Source: Pasteurella sp030783905 (GTDB taxonomy: Bacteria > Pseudomonadota > Gammaproteobacteria > Enterobacterales > Pasteurellaceae). Taken from it: DNA of 64,000 nt. Numbering within the stretch: position 1 is the first letter of the stretch; each line of letters begins with the position of its first letter. A program made the translations under genes and the position numbers. This document shows positions 44,485 to 52,963 of this stretch, one piece after another. The stretch covers positions 1,984,001 through 2,048,000 of the forward strand of contig CP182107.1 in the NCBI GenBank assembly GCA_051122655.1, given 5' to 3'. The notes under the pieces are model-generated. The model saw only the letters and a list, made by a program, of their open reading frames with translations, did not search any database and had not been told where the DNA came from.

Positions 44485-44700
44485 TCAGCAATCGAAACCT
44501 TTTAAGATTCCCAAACTATGTTTCCACTTCTCGAGGAGAGTTAATGGGCGAAAGCAGGTTTTTCCACCGCATCTTGGACAATGTTTAATCATAGATGACG
44601 GTATACAACAACCCGATAGTGCAGGGAGAACCAGATTATTTGTCCAACCGCACTTTGGACAATGTGGAATTAAATCTTCTGTTGTTGGCATGACCATCAT
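44485..44700 (-). CDS. Small zinc-ribbon protein
   Basis: This 71-residue protein has two CxxC knuckles, CPKCGW near residue 14 and CPRCGG near 41, with a Cys-Cys pair between them, so it probably binds one zinc ion. The start is at 44700 or 44691, after AGGAGGGT. It lies 15 bases behind the HEPN gene on the same strand. An uptake-signal core lies in its coding sequence near 44647. Function unknown; nucleic-acid or protein binding is possible. Confidence 0.55.
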   Translation of the reverse strand: MMVMPTTEDLIPHCPKCGWTNNLVLPALSGCCIPSSMIKHCPRCGGKTCFRPLTLLEKWKHSLGILKGFDC

Positions 44701-44715
44701 ACCCTCCTAATCTTA

Positions 44716-45363
44716 TTAGTTTTCCTTAATATACGGATAAAAAGGCTTTCCCCAATCAATTTCTGCGTGATTCTCCATCATTATTTGTAACATTGTAGGA
44801 ATGAGTAATGCCAAAATATTGCAACCATCACGTAATTGCTCACGATTGGCTTTACTGTTATAGGTTGACCCGCCATGAATAATTTGATTACGCAACGTGT
44901 AAAGACGAGAGAACATCACCGCTAAAATACGTTCTGTTTTTTGTTTTTCTAAAGCAGAAAAAAATTGCTCACGTTCAAGCATTTCAGCACGTAAATAGTT
45001 TTTTTCTGACATTTTCCCATTATGGAATTCCCAAAATGGTTGGAATACAAATTTATTGTCTAAGAGTAAACGTATAGATTGAGAAAATGTCTTCCAAACT
45101 AAATTATAAATTTGCTTTTCATTATCAAAAGCACAAATACGTAATAGAAATTCATTGAATGTCGCTTTATCTCTTATATCACCTAACTCTTTTGCATAGG
45201 CGGCATTAAATGCGATCCACAGTGAAATAAATTTTGTGTCATGATCATCTTCCGCTAGTTGTGCTCTCTTTAACCAACTCATTGCACGGTGAATACGTAA
45301 ACGGAAATCATCGCTAAAATTATTTCTTTGAGATGTAAACTGTTTTTCAATATTTTCAACCAT
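44716..45363 (-). CDS. HEPN-domain protein, possible RNase
   Basis: This 215-residue protein (ATG 45363, preceded by TTGGGGAAACGC) is helical, with the segment SWLKRAQLAEDDHDTKFISL near residue 31 and LYTLRNQIIHGG near 152-163. RNQIIH fits the R-x4-H motif of HEPN domains, which in many toxins and defence proteins forms an RNase site at the dimer interface. The Apea-like HEPN group is the closest that I recognise. It lies 115 bases after the immunity-like gene in the same direction. Non-catalytic HEPN proteins exist, so activity is uncertain. Confidence 0.65.
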   Translation of the reverse strand: MVENIEKQFTSQRNNFSDDFRLRIHRAMSWLKRAQLAEDDHDTKFISLWIAFNAAYAKELGDIRDKATFNEFLLRICAFDNEKQIYNLVWKTFSQSIRLLLDNKFVFQPFWEFHNGKMSEKNYLRAEMLEREQFFSALEKQKTERILAVMFSRLYTLRNQIIHGGSTYNSKANREQLRDGCNILALLIPTMLQIMMENHAEIDWGKPFYPYIKEN

Positions 45364-45478
45364 GCGTTTCCCCAATTTTTATAACTACTATAATGTAGTT
45401 TGTTTTTTAATTAATATAGTTATGCTTACCAATTTAAATTGATAAAAAAGTGGGCTAGTGCCCACCACTTAAAGAGAA

Positions 45479-45805
45479 TTAAATATCTTGCTCAGAATAA
45501 TTAAAATCCACAGTAACTTTTCTATGTTCATCAATTTTTAAGACAAGTTTTCTCCAATCACTATTTGATTCAGCTTTCATTATAGTATGTAGTTTGTCTA
45601 ATAAGGGCTCTAACTCATTTTGAAGTTTAGTGAAGTTCTCTGGTGGTGTTTTCTTCCCTTCGATGATAAAAGTAGCAGAAAATGAGGTCCATTTATTTTC
45701 ATCAATAATGATCTTATAAATTAATTCAGCACTTTCATAATTGGATGGTGCAGATAAGTGTAATTTTTGGGTTATAGTATTAAGTATTTCTTGTTGTTTA
45801 AGCAT
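45479..45805 (-). CDS. Candidate immunity protein, YezG-like
   Basis: The 108-residue acidic protein shows ESAELIYKIIIDENKWTSFSATFII near residue 24 and a C-terminal VTVDFNYSEQDI, similar to the YezG/DUF600 immunity family that neutralises YeeF-type nucleases. Its start overlaps the end of the nuclease gene by eight bases (ATGCTTAA), the tight coupling expected of a toxin-immunity pair. Binding to the nuclease is inferred. Confidence 0.7.
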   Translation of the reverse strand: MLKQQEILNTITQKLHLSAPSNYESAELIYKIIIDENKWTSFSATFIIEGKKTPPENFTKLQNELEPLLDKLHTIMKAESNSDWRKLVLKIDEHRKVTVDFNYSEQDI

Positions 45806-46928
45806 CTTGTTCTCCTTTTGGTGAGTTTTGTTTAGTGACAGATGTTATTTCTACGTTGCCATTGGAATCAGTCACTATTTTAGTGACTCTTACTCTATCT
45901 GGTCTTGAGGAGTTGGGGTCATCATAAATTAACTCTACTGTAACTTGAACATCTTTTCCTTCTTTTAGATCGTTTTTTATACTGTTCTCAATTTTTTTGT
46001 ATTCTCCTCGATTAAAATTCGCATCTTGAGGAAATAAATTGATTTTTTCAGAGGAGCCTCCTAATGAATGGGCCTGTATATGGCCTCCTTCATCTCCTTC
46101 TTTGCCAGTTTTTCCTACTTCTCGAGTTTTTGCATTATCTTCTGGTGTTCTTTTATCTTCTACTAAGATGGGAGTGAAAGTTGATTTGATAACTCTACCC
46201 TTATCGTCAGTTTCGACTCTATCACCATTTTCAAACTCGTAAATAGTATTTGGTTGAAGATTATTCATTTTTTCCTGATTTTCTTGTTGATCTCCACTAT
46301 TACGATCAATTTTAATTATATTTACATCATCTCTTACTTGTTTTTGATCATAATTCTGAGTTTTTTGAGTATCATCATTCTGAGTTTCCTGTTTAGCATT
46401 ATGATTCTCATTCTCCCTATTGTATTTTTCATCTTCCGGTAAAAATTTAAAAGAGAATGTTTCTATTTGGCGTAATTCATTATTTTCTGTAATCTGTCTA
46501 GCATTATCAGAAATAAATATTGTAGTTTTCTCTGGCTTAGGAAATGGAGACTCTTTTGTATCAGGATGCGAGGTTTCATCTAATTTAGGAAATGGAAACT
46601 CTTTTATATCATGGGGCGAGGTTTCGTCTAATTTAGGAAATGGAAACTCTTTTATATTATAGGGCGAGGTTTTATCTAATTCAGAAAATGAAAACTCTTT
46701 TATATCTGAATGCGAGATTTTATCTAATTCAGGAAAGTGGAACTCTTTTTTATCTGAATGCGAGATTTTATCTAATTCAGGCAATGGAAACTCTTTTGTA
46801 TCAGGATGCGGGATTTCATCTAATTTAGGAAATGGGAATTTCTCAAATTTATCAGAGAAAGAATTCCTTTCTTCTTTTTTATCTAGACTGCTGATAGAAT
46901 ATTGTAAATTCATATTTTTTTCTAACAT
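45798..46928 (-). CDS. Polymorphic toxin with tandem-repeat N-terminus and nuclease domain
   Basis: The 376-residue protein has two parts. Residues about 28-136 are six and a half copies of a 16-residue repeat (FPFPKLDE followed by a Ser/His/Asp-rich half ending in KE). A Gln/Asn-rich linker follows (about 140-225), then a C-terminal domain with GDEGGHIQAHSLGG near residue 278 and NLFPQDANFNRGEYKKIE near 296, which fits the DNA/RNA non-specific endonuclease (Endonuclea_NS_2, YeeF-type) family with its GGH catalytic histidine and Asn metal ligand. There is no signal peptide and no LXG domain. It lies 14 bases after the HerA-like gene and overlaps the immunity gene. Confidence 0.75.
   Translation of the reverse strand: MLEKNMNLQYSISSLDKKEERNSFSDKFEKFPFPKLDEIPHPDTKEFPLPELDKISHSDKKEFHFPELDKISHSDIKEFSFSELDKTSPYNIKEFPFPKLDETSPHDIKEFPFPKLDETSHPDTKESPFPKPEKTTIFISDNARQITENNELRQIETFSFKFLPEDEKYNRENENHNAKQETQNDDTQKTQNYDQKQVRDDVNIIKIDRNSGDQQENQEKMNNLQPNTIYEFENGDRVETDDKGRVIKSTFTPILVEDKRTPEDNAKTREVGKTGKEGDEGGHIQAHSLGGSSEKINLFPQDANFNRGEYKKIENSIKNDLKEGKDVQVTVELIYDDPNSSRPDRVRVTKIVTDSNGNVEITSVTKQNSPKGEQDA
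46540..46827 (-). repeat. Six 48-bp tandem repeats in the toxin gene
   Basis: Six imperfect 48-bp units lie head to tail, with a partial seventh up to about 46838. Each encodes a 16-residue unit FPFPKLDE-x-SHPDxKE. Copies differ by a few substitutions and keep the frame, so copy number could vary by recombination without breaking the gene. Confidence 0.92.
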
Positions 46929-46942
46929 AGAGCATCCTTATC

Positions 46943-49900
46943 TTATTTTGATAAATAAGTTCTTAATTCATCGGAAAGTTCGGGTTTAATTTCTGATAAA
47001 TTTTCTTGAGCTAGCCATTGATATAAGTTTGTCAAATACTCATCAGATTGTTTTTTTAAATTATTCTGTTCTAAATTTGTTATTTCATTAAATAAATAAA
47101 CCTTCTTTTCTATTGGTAGTAATGATTGCTCGATATTCTTTTTAAACTTTTCTAGGTTTAATTTCTTCCTTGTATGAAGTTTCGGATGAAATACAAATTC
47201 AGCTAATTGTTTATTGAATGCTTTGTAATCTATTTTTTGTCTTACTTCAGGTTGAACAAACAACTTTTCCTCAGCATCGCATTTATGAATTTGACATAAC
47301 ACAGGCTCTAGCCAGTCGTTTTGATAAATAACAGCAACACCTTTTGGAAGTTTTGCAAGTTCTTCTAATTGTTCTTCTGTAACACCAGAGGCTTTGCCAG
47401 CTAAGCGTCTATCTGCGTCATCTGGTAAACGCATGATAATTTTTGTATTGGTATTACGAATTGCAGAAATATCCACCGCACTTGGAGATTGATCCGCAAT
47501 GATAAAACCCTCACCGTACGTTCGCATTTCAGCAATCGCATTTGATAACATTTCGACAGATTTTCCTGCAACATTGGAACCTTCACTACTTTGCTCTGTT
47601 GAAGTACGTTTGAGGATATTATGAGCTTCCTCTAATACAGTAACGTGCTTGAGAGGTTCATTCATTCCTGTGCTTTCACTCATTCGGTATTCATTTAAAC
47701 GCATGATTAATATGCCCATGATAAGGGATTTTGTTTCCTGTGAACCTATGCGACTTAAATCAACTATGATGTTTTCATCAAACAAAATGTGGTTATCAAT
47801 CTCATCACTTGAGAAAATTTGTCCGTTTAAACCATTGGTTAATGATTTAACACGTGTAACGAGTGAGCCTTCATAGTTGCTTTTGACTTCTTGAGAGAAA
47901 GCTGAGCTATCAATGACATGTTTTAATTGAGTCAGTAAATCAGAAAAGCTAGGGAATAAATTTGGATGACGATTGTAAGAATGCTCTAAATCCCAACCAC
48001 TTGCTTTATAAGCTTCGAGCATTGCATCTTTTAATACCGCAGGCATTGCGGCATACATTGGCCAACAGACATTAAAAATCTCAATTAAACGATCAATATG
48101 CTCTAATACATGGATATCATCAGGGAATTTAAATGGATTAATTCTAAGTAATGCTGTTTTCTTTGGATTTGTACCAAATACCTTGACATCATCACGATGG
48201 CCAAACACATTTTTATATTCACCTTTTGCGGGTTCAATCACCATAAATTTTACTTTATTGCGATTAAGTTCATTTAAAATTTGGTAAACCGTATTACTTT
48301 TTCCTGATCCTGTTGAGCCTGTTACAAAAATATGGCTAGCCAATTTTTGTACATCTAATTCCACACTTTGTGGCAAGGTTTGCCATAAATGACGGATCTT
48401 TCCTAAATTAACTATTTTGTCAGTACGTTCTAATGTGCCATTCACACTTTGAATTTGACGACCAAAGGCTTGTGCTTCAACAACGGAAACCGTTGAAGTA
48501 GAACGACGAGGCAAGCTGAGCTGAATTGCCATTTCTTTACCTGAAACGAGTGTTGCTGGGGTTAAATAAGCTAAATTTAAATTCTTAGATAAGTATGAAT
48601 CTAATTGTGGATGAGAAAAATTATTTAACCAAGTTAGTATTTTTTTTGCTTTATCATGGCTCCAAGTAGAAATAGATGAGTTTTCACTATATGAGTTTTC
48701 ACCGCGAGTTAGTCCCAAGAAAATGCTGGCGAGTGATTGCGTGACGTGTCTTTTTTCCGCAATAAAGTAGGCGGCTGTCTGCCAACCACCGTAGCTACGA
48801 GCCTCTTTGATCCTTTCCAAATGGCAGTCGATCTGTTGTATAATTTGTTCAATATTTTTACTGATGCAATCAAAAGAAATCGTTTGAGATTGACTATCGA
48901 TTTCCTGGGTATTTTCTGCATCAGTAATAGTCTCACCTCGTCCCTTAGCAGCAGCGCTTGAATTATTTTGACTAGTGGTATGGGTTTTCCCTTGAGATAA
49001 CGCTTTACTCGTACTAAATGATTGGTTTATACCATAACTATAATTTATAGATTGACTTACTGATACCCCCCCACTACTAACTCCAGGTATGCCTATGTTA
49101 GTATTGGTGCTAACAGTCGTGCTACCGCCTACATTTTTAGTCGTTCCATTCGTTTCAGTGTTAGTTACGGATTGCGTTTCAGATTCTGCAAGACTTGTAC
49201 TTGTTCCAGTTGTTTCGGTTTGAGTGAAACTTTCAGTAATACTTTTGCTGATACTTTGTCCAACACTTTGTGAAGAGGTTTTATTAAACGAAATATTTTG
49301 TTTAAGGAGAGGAGACAATTGAGTCGCAATATTCTCATAATATGTTTGTGCATAATTTAAATCTTGGCCAGAGATAGGGTCTGCCAAAATTAATGCCTGA
49401 AAATCATTATTTTCAGCAGCATCAATAAATCGTTCTAATCCTTGCATAAAGTATTCTCTTTCCTCTAATGAAAGCGAGGGAATACAAGTTAAAGCAGAAA
49501 CAGAGCAATTTGGTGTGGAATTAGGGGATAAGCAAGCTAATATCTCTTGTTGTTTTTGACGGGGAAATTGGCTACCTGCGAAATGTCCATTAAATGCAGA
49601 TACTAATAATTCTCCGCCTGTTTCTCCTTTAGCCCCTAAACCTTTAACTCCTAAATAAACGTCGGTTTTTTTGTTTTGGCAGTTCAGGAACAGAAAAACA
49701 GTACAACCAAAAGTACCTAAAGCCTGATACATCGCTGTTAAACTTTCTAGCATGGATTGCTTATTTTCGAGCGATAAACGCTCTATTTTATACAAGCGAA
49801 CATCAGAGTAAATATTTAACATCTGATTTTTTGGTAATATTTGAATTTCAAATTGTTCTAATTCTGCTAAATAGCTTTTATTGAGCCAAGATTTCCCGAG

Positions 49901-49996
49901 TTCTATCGTTTTAAATGCATCAGGAACAAAATTAACTAATTGTGCTTCTACATTATCTGGTAAGACAGTATTTTGTGGTTGAACTGATGTATTCAT
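46943..49996 (-). CDS. HerA/FtsK-like ATPase with Ser/Thr-rich insert
   Basis: From the ATG at 49996 (AAAGGGATAAAT upstream) it is 1017 residues. The N-terminal about 240 residues are unassigned; about 245-360 is a Ser/Thr/Gln/Asn-rich low-complexity stretch with SISKSITESF- and SVSQSINYSY-type phrases; the C-terminal half is a HerA/DUF87-type P-loop ATPase with Walker A VTGSTGSGKSNT (about 555-566), Walker B VTVLEEAHNIL (about 780) and an arginine-finger-like RLPDDADRRLAG (about 848). Such ATPases act as hexameric motors on DNA or in protein secretion. It follows the tail-anchored protein by 10 bases and precedes the toxin by 14. A G7 run sits at 49066-49072. Confidence 0.8.
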   Translation of the reverse strand: MNTSVQPQNTVLPDNVEAQLVNFVPDAFKTIELGKSWLNKSYLAELEQFEIQILPKNQMLNIYSDVRLYKIERLSLENKQSMLESLTAMYQALGTFGCTVFLFLNCQNKKTDVYLGVKGLGAKGETGGELLVSAFNGHFAGSQFPRQKQQEILACLSPNSTPNCSVSALTCIPSLSLEEREYFMQGLERFIDAAENNDFQALILADPISGQDLNYAQTYYENIATQLSPLLKQNISFNKTSSQSVGQSISKSITESFTQTETTGTSTSLAESETQSVTNTETNGTTKNVGGSTTVSTNTNIGIPGVSSGGVSVSQSINYSYGINQSFSTSKALSQGKTHTTSQNNSSAAAKGRGETITDAENTQEIDSQSQTISFDCISKNIEQIIQQIDCHLERIKEARSYGGWQTAAYFIAEKRHVTQSLASIFLGLTRGENSYSENSSISTWSHDKAKKILTWLNNFSHPQLDSYLSKNLNLAYLTPATLVSGKEMAIQLSLPRRSTSTVSVVEAQAFGRQIQSVNGTLERTDKIVNLGKIRHLWQTLPQSVELDVQKLASHIFVTGSTGSGKSNTVYQILNELNRNKVKFMVIEPAKGEYKNVFGHRDDVKVFGTNPKKTALLRINPFKFPDDIHVLEHIDRLIEIFNVCWPMYAAMPAVLKDAMLEAYKASGWDLEHSYNRHPNLFPSFSDLLTQLKHVIDSSAFSQEVKSNYEGSLVTRVKSLTNGLNGQIFSSDEIDNHILFDENIIVDLSRIGSQETKSLIMGILIMRLNEYRMSESTGMNEPLKHVTVLEEAHNILKRTSTEQSSEGSNVAGKSVEMLSNAIAEMRTYGEGFIIADQSPSAVDISAIRNTNTKIIMRLPDDADRRLAGKASGVTEEQLEELAKLPKGVAVIYQNDWLEPVLCQIHKCDAEEKLFVQPEVRQKIDYKAFNKQLAEFVFHPKLHTRKKLNLEKFKKNIEQSLLPIEKKVYLFNEITNLEQNNLKKQSDEYLTNLYQWLAQENLSEIKPELSDELRTYLSK

Positions 49997-50006
49997 ATTT
50001 ATCCCT

Positions 50007-50582
50007 TTACAGTAATAAGAAAAGAGCAACTAAAGCAATCACTACAATTGCACAAATTAAAGAATTTTCTTTGACAAATTCAATGACATTTAGCTTGCTA
50101 TTTTTGGCCTCTTCAAAATCTTTATTAAATGTTTCAGGTTTGTATTGTTGTCGATTAACCACAACAGGGGAATTTGTTAAATTATTATTAACCTTCTTAT
50201 TCATTAATTCTTGTTTGACATGAACTAAATGAATAAAACGCTCTAATGCAAAATTAAGAGTAAGATAGCTTTGATGGGTTAAAAAATAGTCCTCATCCCA
50301 TAAATGGGAATCTGTTTCAAGCCCTTTATGCAATTTTGACAGTTCAAATTTTTCAAAGATAAGTTTAGCTTGCTCTGGAAAGTGTTCAGTAATATAGAGA
50401 GTTTTAATCATTAACTCTTCGAAATTTATGGCACTATCATTTAAATCTAATTTTAAAATAGCTCTCACCATATTAGAATTTTGATTATTTAAAGCTTCTT
50501 TTAAACGTTTGTCTGGATTCTTTGCATATTCTGAGACTTTTTCAGCAAATTTTGCTGACATTTCTGGGCTGAGTTCTGTCAT
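50007..50582 (-). CDS. Tail-anchored helical protein
   Basis: This 191-residue protein is mostly helical and polar, with an acidic N-terminal half, an Asn-rich linker (about 128-145), and a single C-terminal hydrophobic segment (about 172-191) that ends the protein, so it should be anchored in the inner membrane with the bulk in the cytoplasm. No family is recognised. It starts two bases after the dynamin-like gene ends and lies 10 bases ahead of the HerA-like gene, so it is probably a subunit that tethers one of them to the membrane. Confidence 0.6.
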   Translation of the reverse strand: MTELSPEMSAKFAEKVSEYAKNPDKRLKEALNNQNSNMVRAILKLDLNDSAINFEELMIKTLYITEHFPEQAKLIFEKFELSKLHKGLETDSHLWDEDYFLTHQSYLTLNFALERFIHLVHVKQELMNKKVNNNLTNSPVVVNRQQYKPETFNKDFEEAKNSKLNVIEFVKENSLICAIVVIALVALFLLL

Positions 50583-50583
50583 T

Positions 50584-52926
50584 TTAATGTCCTTTAACTT
50601 GTACTTTAGAAATGGAGGTTAATGTTTGTTCTATTTCATCTAAGATTGCTAATTTTTCATCTGCTTCATTAATTCTTTTCTCAAGATCAGATGCCTCAGT
50701 TTCTCTGAGTAAAGTAGACAAAATCTCATTTACTTTTTCCTGGAAGCAATGGTTTAGTTCTGAACAATAATCATGGGTAAGGTTTATTGCATTTTGTTTG
50801 ATTTCCTCACTTAATTGATTTAGAGTCTCGCTTAGCTCCGATTCTATTTTTGGGCGGTTATCCTTCCAAAAGGAGTCTAAATCTACAAGATCTTGTTCTT
50901 CTATAATGTCTCGATATTTTTCACTAAAATCGAATTCCAAAAGTTTTCTCCAGAAACTTCTTTCAATTTTTTCTTGACCTATACGTACATTCTCTTTTTG
51001 AATATAATTCTCACTTATATTCAAATATTGATTAATATTAATCGTAGATGTTTTTAGATTTTCTTTCGTTTTTACATCTATTTTATCAAGTAAACCTTCG
51101 AAGGTATTTCCAATAAATTTACAATACGCATCGTTTAATTTTTCCAGTTGATAGTTCTGTTGCGCCTTGTTTAGCCCTGTTAGAGCAGCTGAAAATTCAT
51201 TTAACATATCAGATAACGAGGATTTTAGACTTTGTATTTTTTTTTCTGCTATTTCTTTTTTAATTTTTTTGTTGCTACTGAAGTATTTTTCTGTTGAGGC
51301 AATAAGTGGCATGAATTGTTTTGTATTTGTTTGATGAAAAAAATTAGCTACCTCATCGCTTAAGCCAACCTCTGTAGACTTTAGTGTATCGATGAACTCG
51401 TTGAACTCTTCAGATTTATTTAATTTAACTTTGGCGTCTTCTAAAATTTTACGTAAGGAATCAAGTTCTTCTTGAGTTTTATTTCTCAATGAAGAAATGT
51501 TTTCTAATTGAGGTCTAGCATTTTCTAATAGCAAATTAATTGCTTTAGTTAGTCTAATAATGCGATAGGGTTCATTATATTTTTCAATATAATCGGAAAT
51601 ATAAGCTTCTAATGCAGGTAAACCAGTTCTTTTTAATGTTTTGTTAGAGACCTTTTTTAATCGTTCTTCAATTCTGGAGTTGAGAACCATGTATTGCTGA
51701 AGATCGTTTTCGTTACAGTAATTAATTATTTGATTATAGTACGTTAAAGATAACTTATCTGGTTCTTCTAGCAATTCAGGGGTTGTTTCTTCAATACGGA
51801 ATAATTTTGCCATTGAAGCAGAAATAGGGAAAACTCTAGGGTTTATAATTCCATGTTTTTCTAAATATTTCTTAGTATTTTCAATCCCTTGTGGAATATT
51901 TTCCTTGCAAAAATATCCATCCATTTTATTTAAAACAAAAATAAAACGATCCTGAGCTAGCTTACCTTGTTCTTCTACCATCTTAGCAAGCTTAGATAAT
52001 AAATTATCATCATCATCAATCGCAATGTTGGCACTATTCAATATATAAATAATTAATGGATTTAAGGCAGTGTCTTTGATTTTTTCTAAAGTGATTATTC
52101 CATGGTTTTTATTTTGTGAATTATTTGTGCCAGGAGTATCACTCAATCTCAGTTTCACATTGTTATTTTTTAGTTTAATACCTGTTAAATTCCCCTCAAT
52201 TTGTATTTTGCCCGTTCTATTCTTATCATCTTGTTGCGTATCAATATCGGAGTTCCAAGTAGATAATAAACTAGGATTGATATTTTCTTTTTGGGTTAAA
52301 TCTAATTTTTGTTGCTCATTAATAATTTCTCCGTTGATATTTGTGCGAGAAACTAAATATTTTCCTTGAGGTAAGGATTTGTTATCAATAATTTCTGCGA
52401 TCGTGGCGGTGGTGGCTTGATTTGCACTAGGGAGTAAATCACCGCCAAGCATTGCATTAATAAAGGTTGATTTTCCTGATGACATTGTAGCAACAACAAA
52501 AATATCAAAAGCATTATCAATCAATTCTGCGAATGTTTGATTGCCTTCAATGATTGGTGCAAAAACAGGGTGTTTTTGAACATCATCTAATAATTGTTCA
52601 AGTTCAGATAAGCGCTCTGTAGCATTTTTCTTCACTACATTGTCTGTATAAGAAAAGTTAATTCCTTTTTCTTGTGCGGCTTCTGCTGCTTCTCGCATAT
52701 CTTCACAATCTACTGCAAGTCCAGTAAATTCTAAGTGATAGTCTTCAAAACAAGTCTCTTTCAACTCATCAAAAATGGCGTTACACCACGATTGTAAATT
52801 TAAATTTTTATAGTCAGAGTACTTACTGTCTGGATCTGCTTCGTGGCCATTTAGTAAGATTTTTGTTTTTTCATTTTCAGAAAATGGATTATGAATAATT
52901 TCAACGTGTGCTTTAGTGGATGTCAT
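50584..52926 (-). CDS. Dynamin-like GTPase
   Basis: The 780-residue protein has a GTPase domain with P-loop ATMSSGKSTF (about residue 146), switch-I threonines in ATTATIAEI, G3 SDTPGTNN (about 263) and G4 NKMD (about 333). An N-terminal about 100-residue extension precedes it, and long helical stalk segments with coiled coil follow (about 470-780). This is the bacterial dynamin-like organisation; such proteins remodel or protect membranes and occur in several phage-defence loci. It lies 38 bases behind the WYL regulator and directly ahead of the tail-anchored protein. Confidence 0.82.
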   Translation of the reverse strand: MTSTKAHVEIIHNPFSENEKTKILLNGHEADPDSKYSDYKNLNLQSWCNAIFDELKETCFEDYHLEFTGLAVDCEDMREAAEAAQEKGINFSYTDNVVKKNATERLSELEQLLDDVQKHPVFAPIIEGNQTFAELIDNAFDIFVVATMSSGKSTFINAMLGGDLLPSANQATTATIAEIIDNKSLPQGKYLVSRTNINGEIINEQQKLDLTQKENINPSLLSTWNSDIDTQQDDKNRTGKIQIEGNLTGIKLKNNNVKLRLSDTPGTNNSQNKNHGIITLEKIKDTALNPLIIYILNSANIAIDDDDNLLSKLAKMVEEQGKLAQDRFIFVLNKMDGYFCKENIPQGIENTKKYLEKHGIINPRVFPISASMAKLFRIEETTPELLEEPDKLSLTYYNQIINYCNENDLQQYMVLNSRIEERLKKVSNKTLKRTGLPALEAYISDYIEKYNEPYRIIRLTKAINLLLENARPQLENISSLRNKTQEELDSLRKILEDAKVKLNKSEEFNEFIDTLKSTEVGLSDEVANFFHQTNTKQFMPLIASTEKYFSSNKKIKKEIAEKKIQSLKSSLSDMLNEFSAALTGLNKAQQNYQLEKLNDAYCKFIGNTFEGLLDKIDVKTKENLKTSTININQYLNISENYIQKENVRIGQEKIERSFWRKLLEFDFSEKYRDIIEEQDLVDLDSFWKDNRPKIESELSETLNQLSEEIKQNAINLTHDYCSELNHCFQEKVNEILSTLLRETEASDLEKRINEADEKLAILDEIEQTLTSISKVQVKGH

Positions 52927-52963
52927 TTTATTTTCCTGAGTAATATTTTGTTTAATTAATTTT

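Noticed and set aside
46540..46838. Tandem 48-bp repeats as a possible CRISPR array
   Set aside because: Units abut without spacers, stay in frame and encode a protein repeat.
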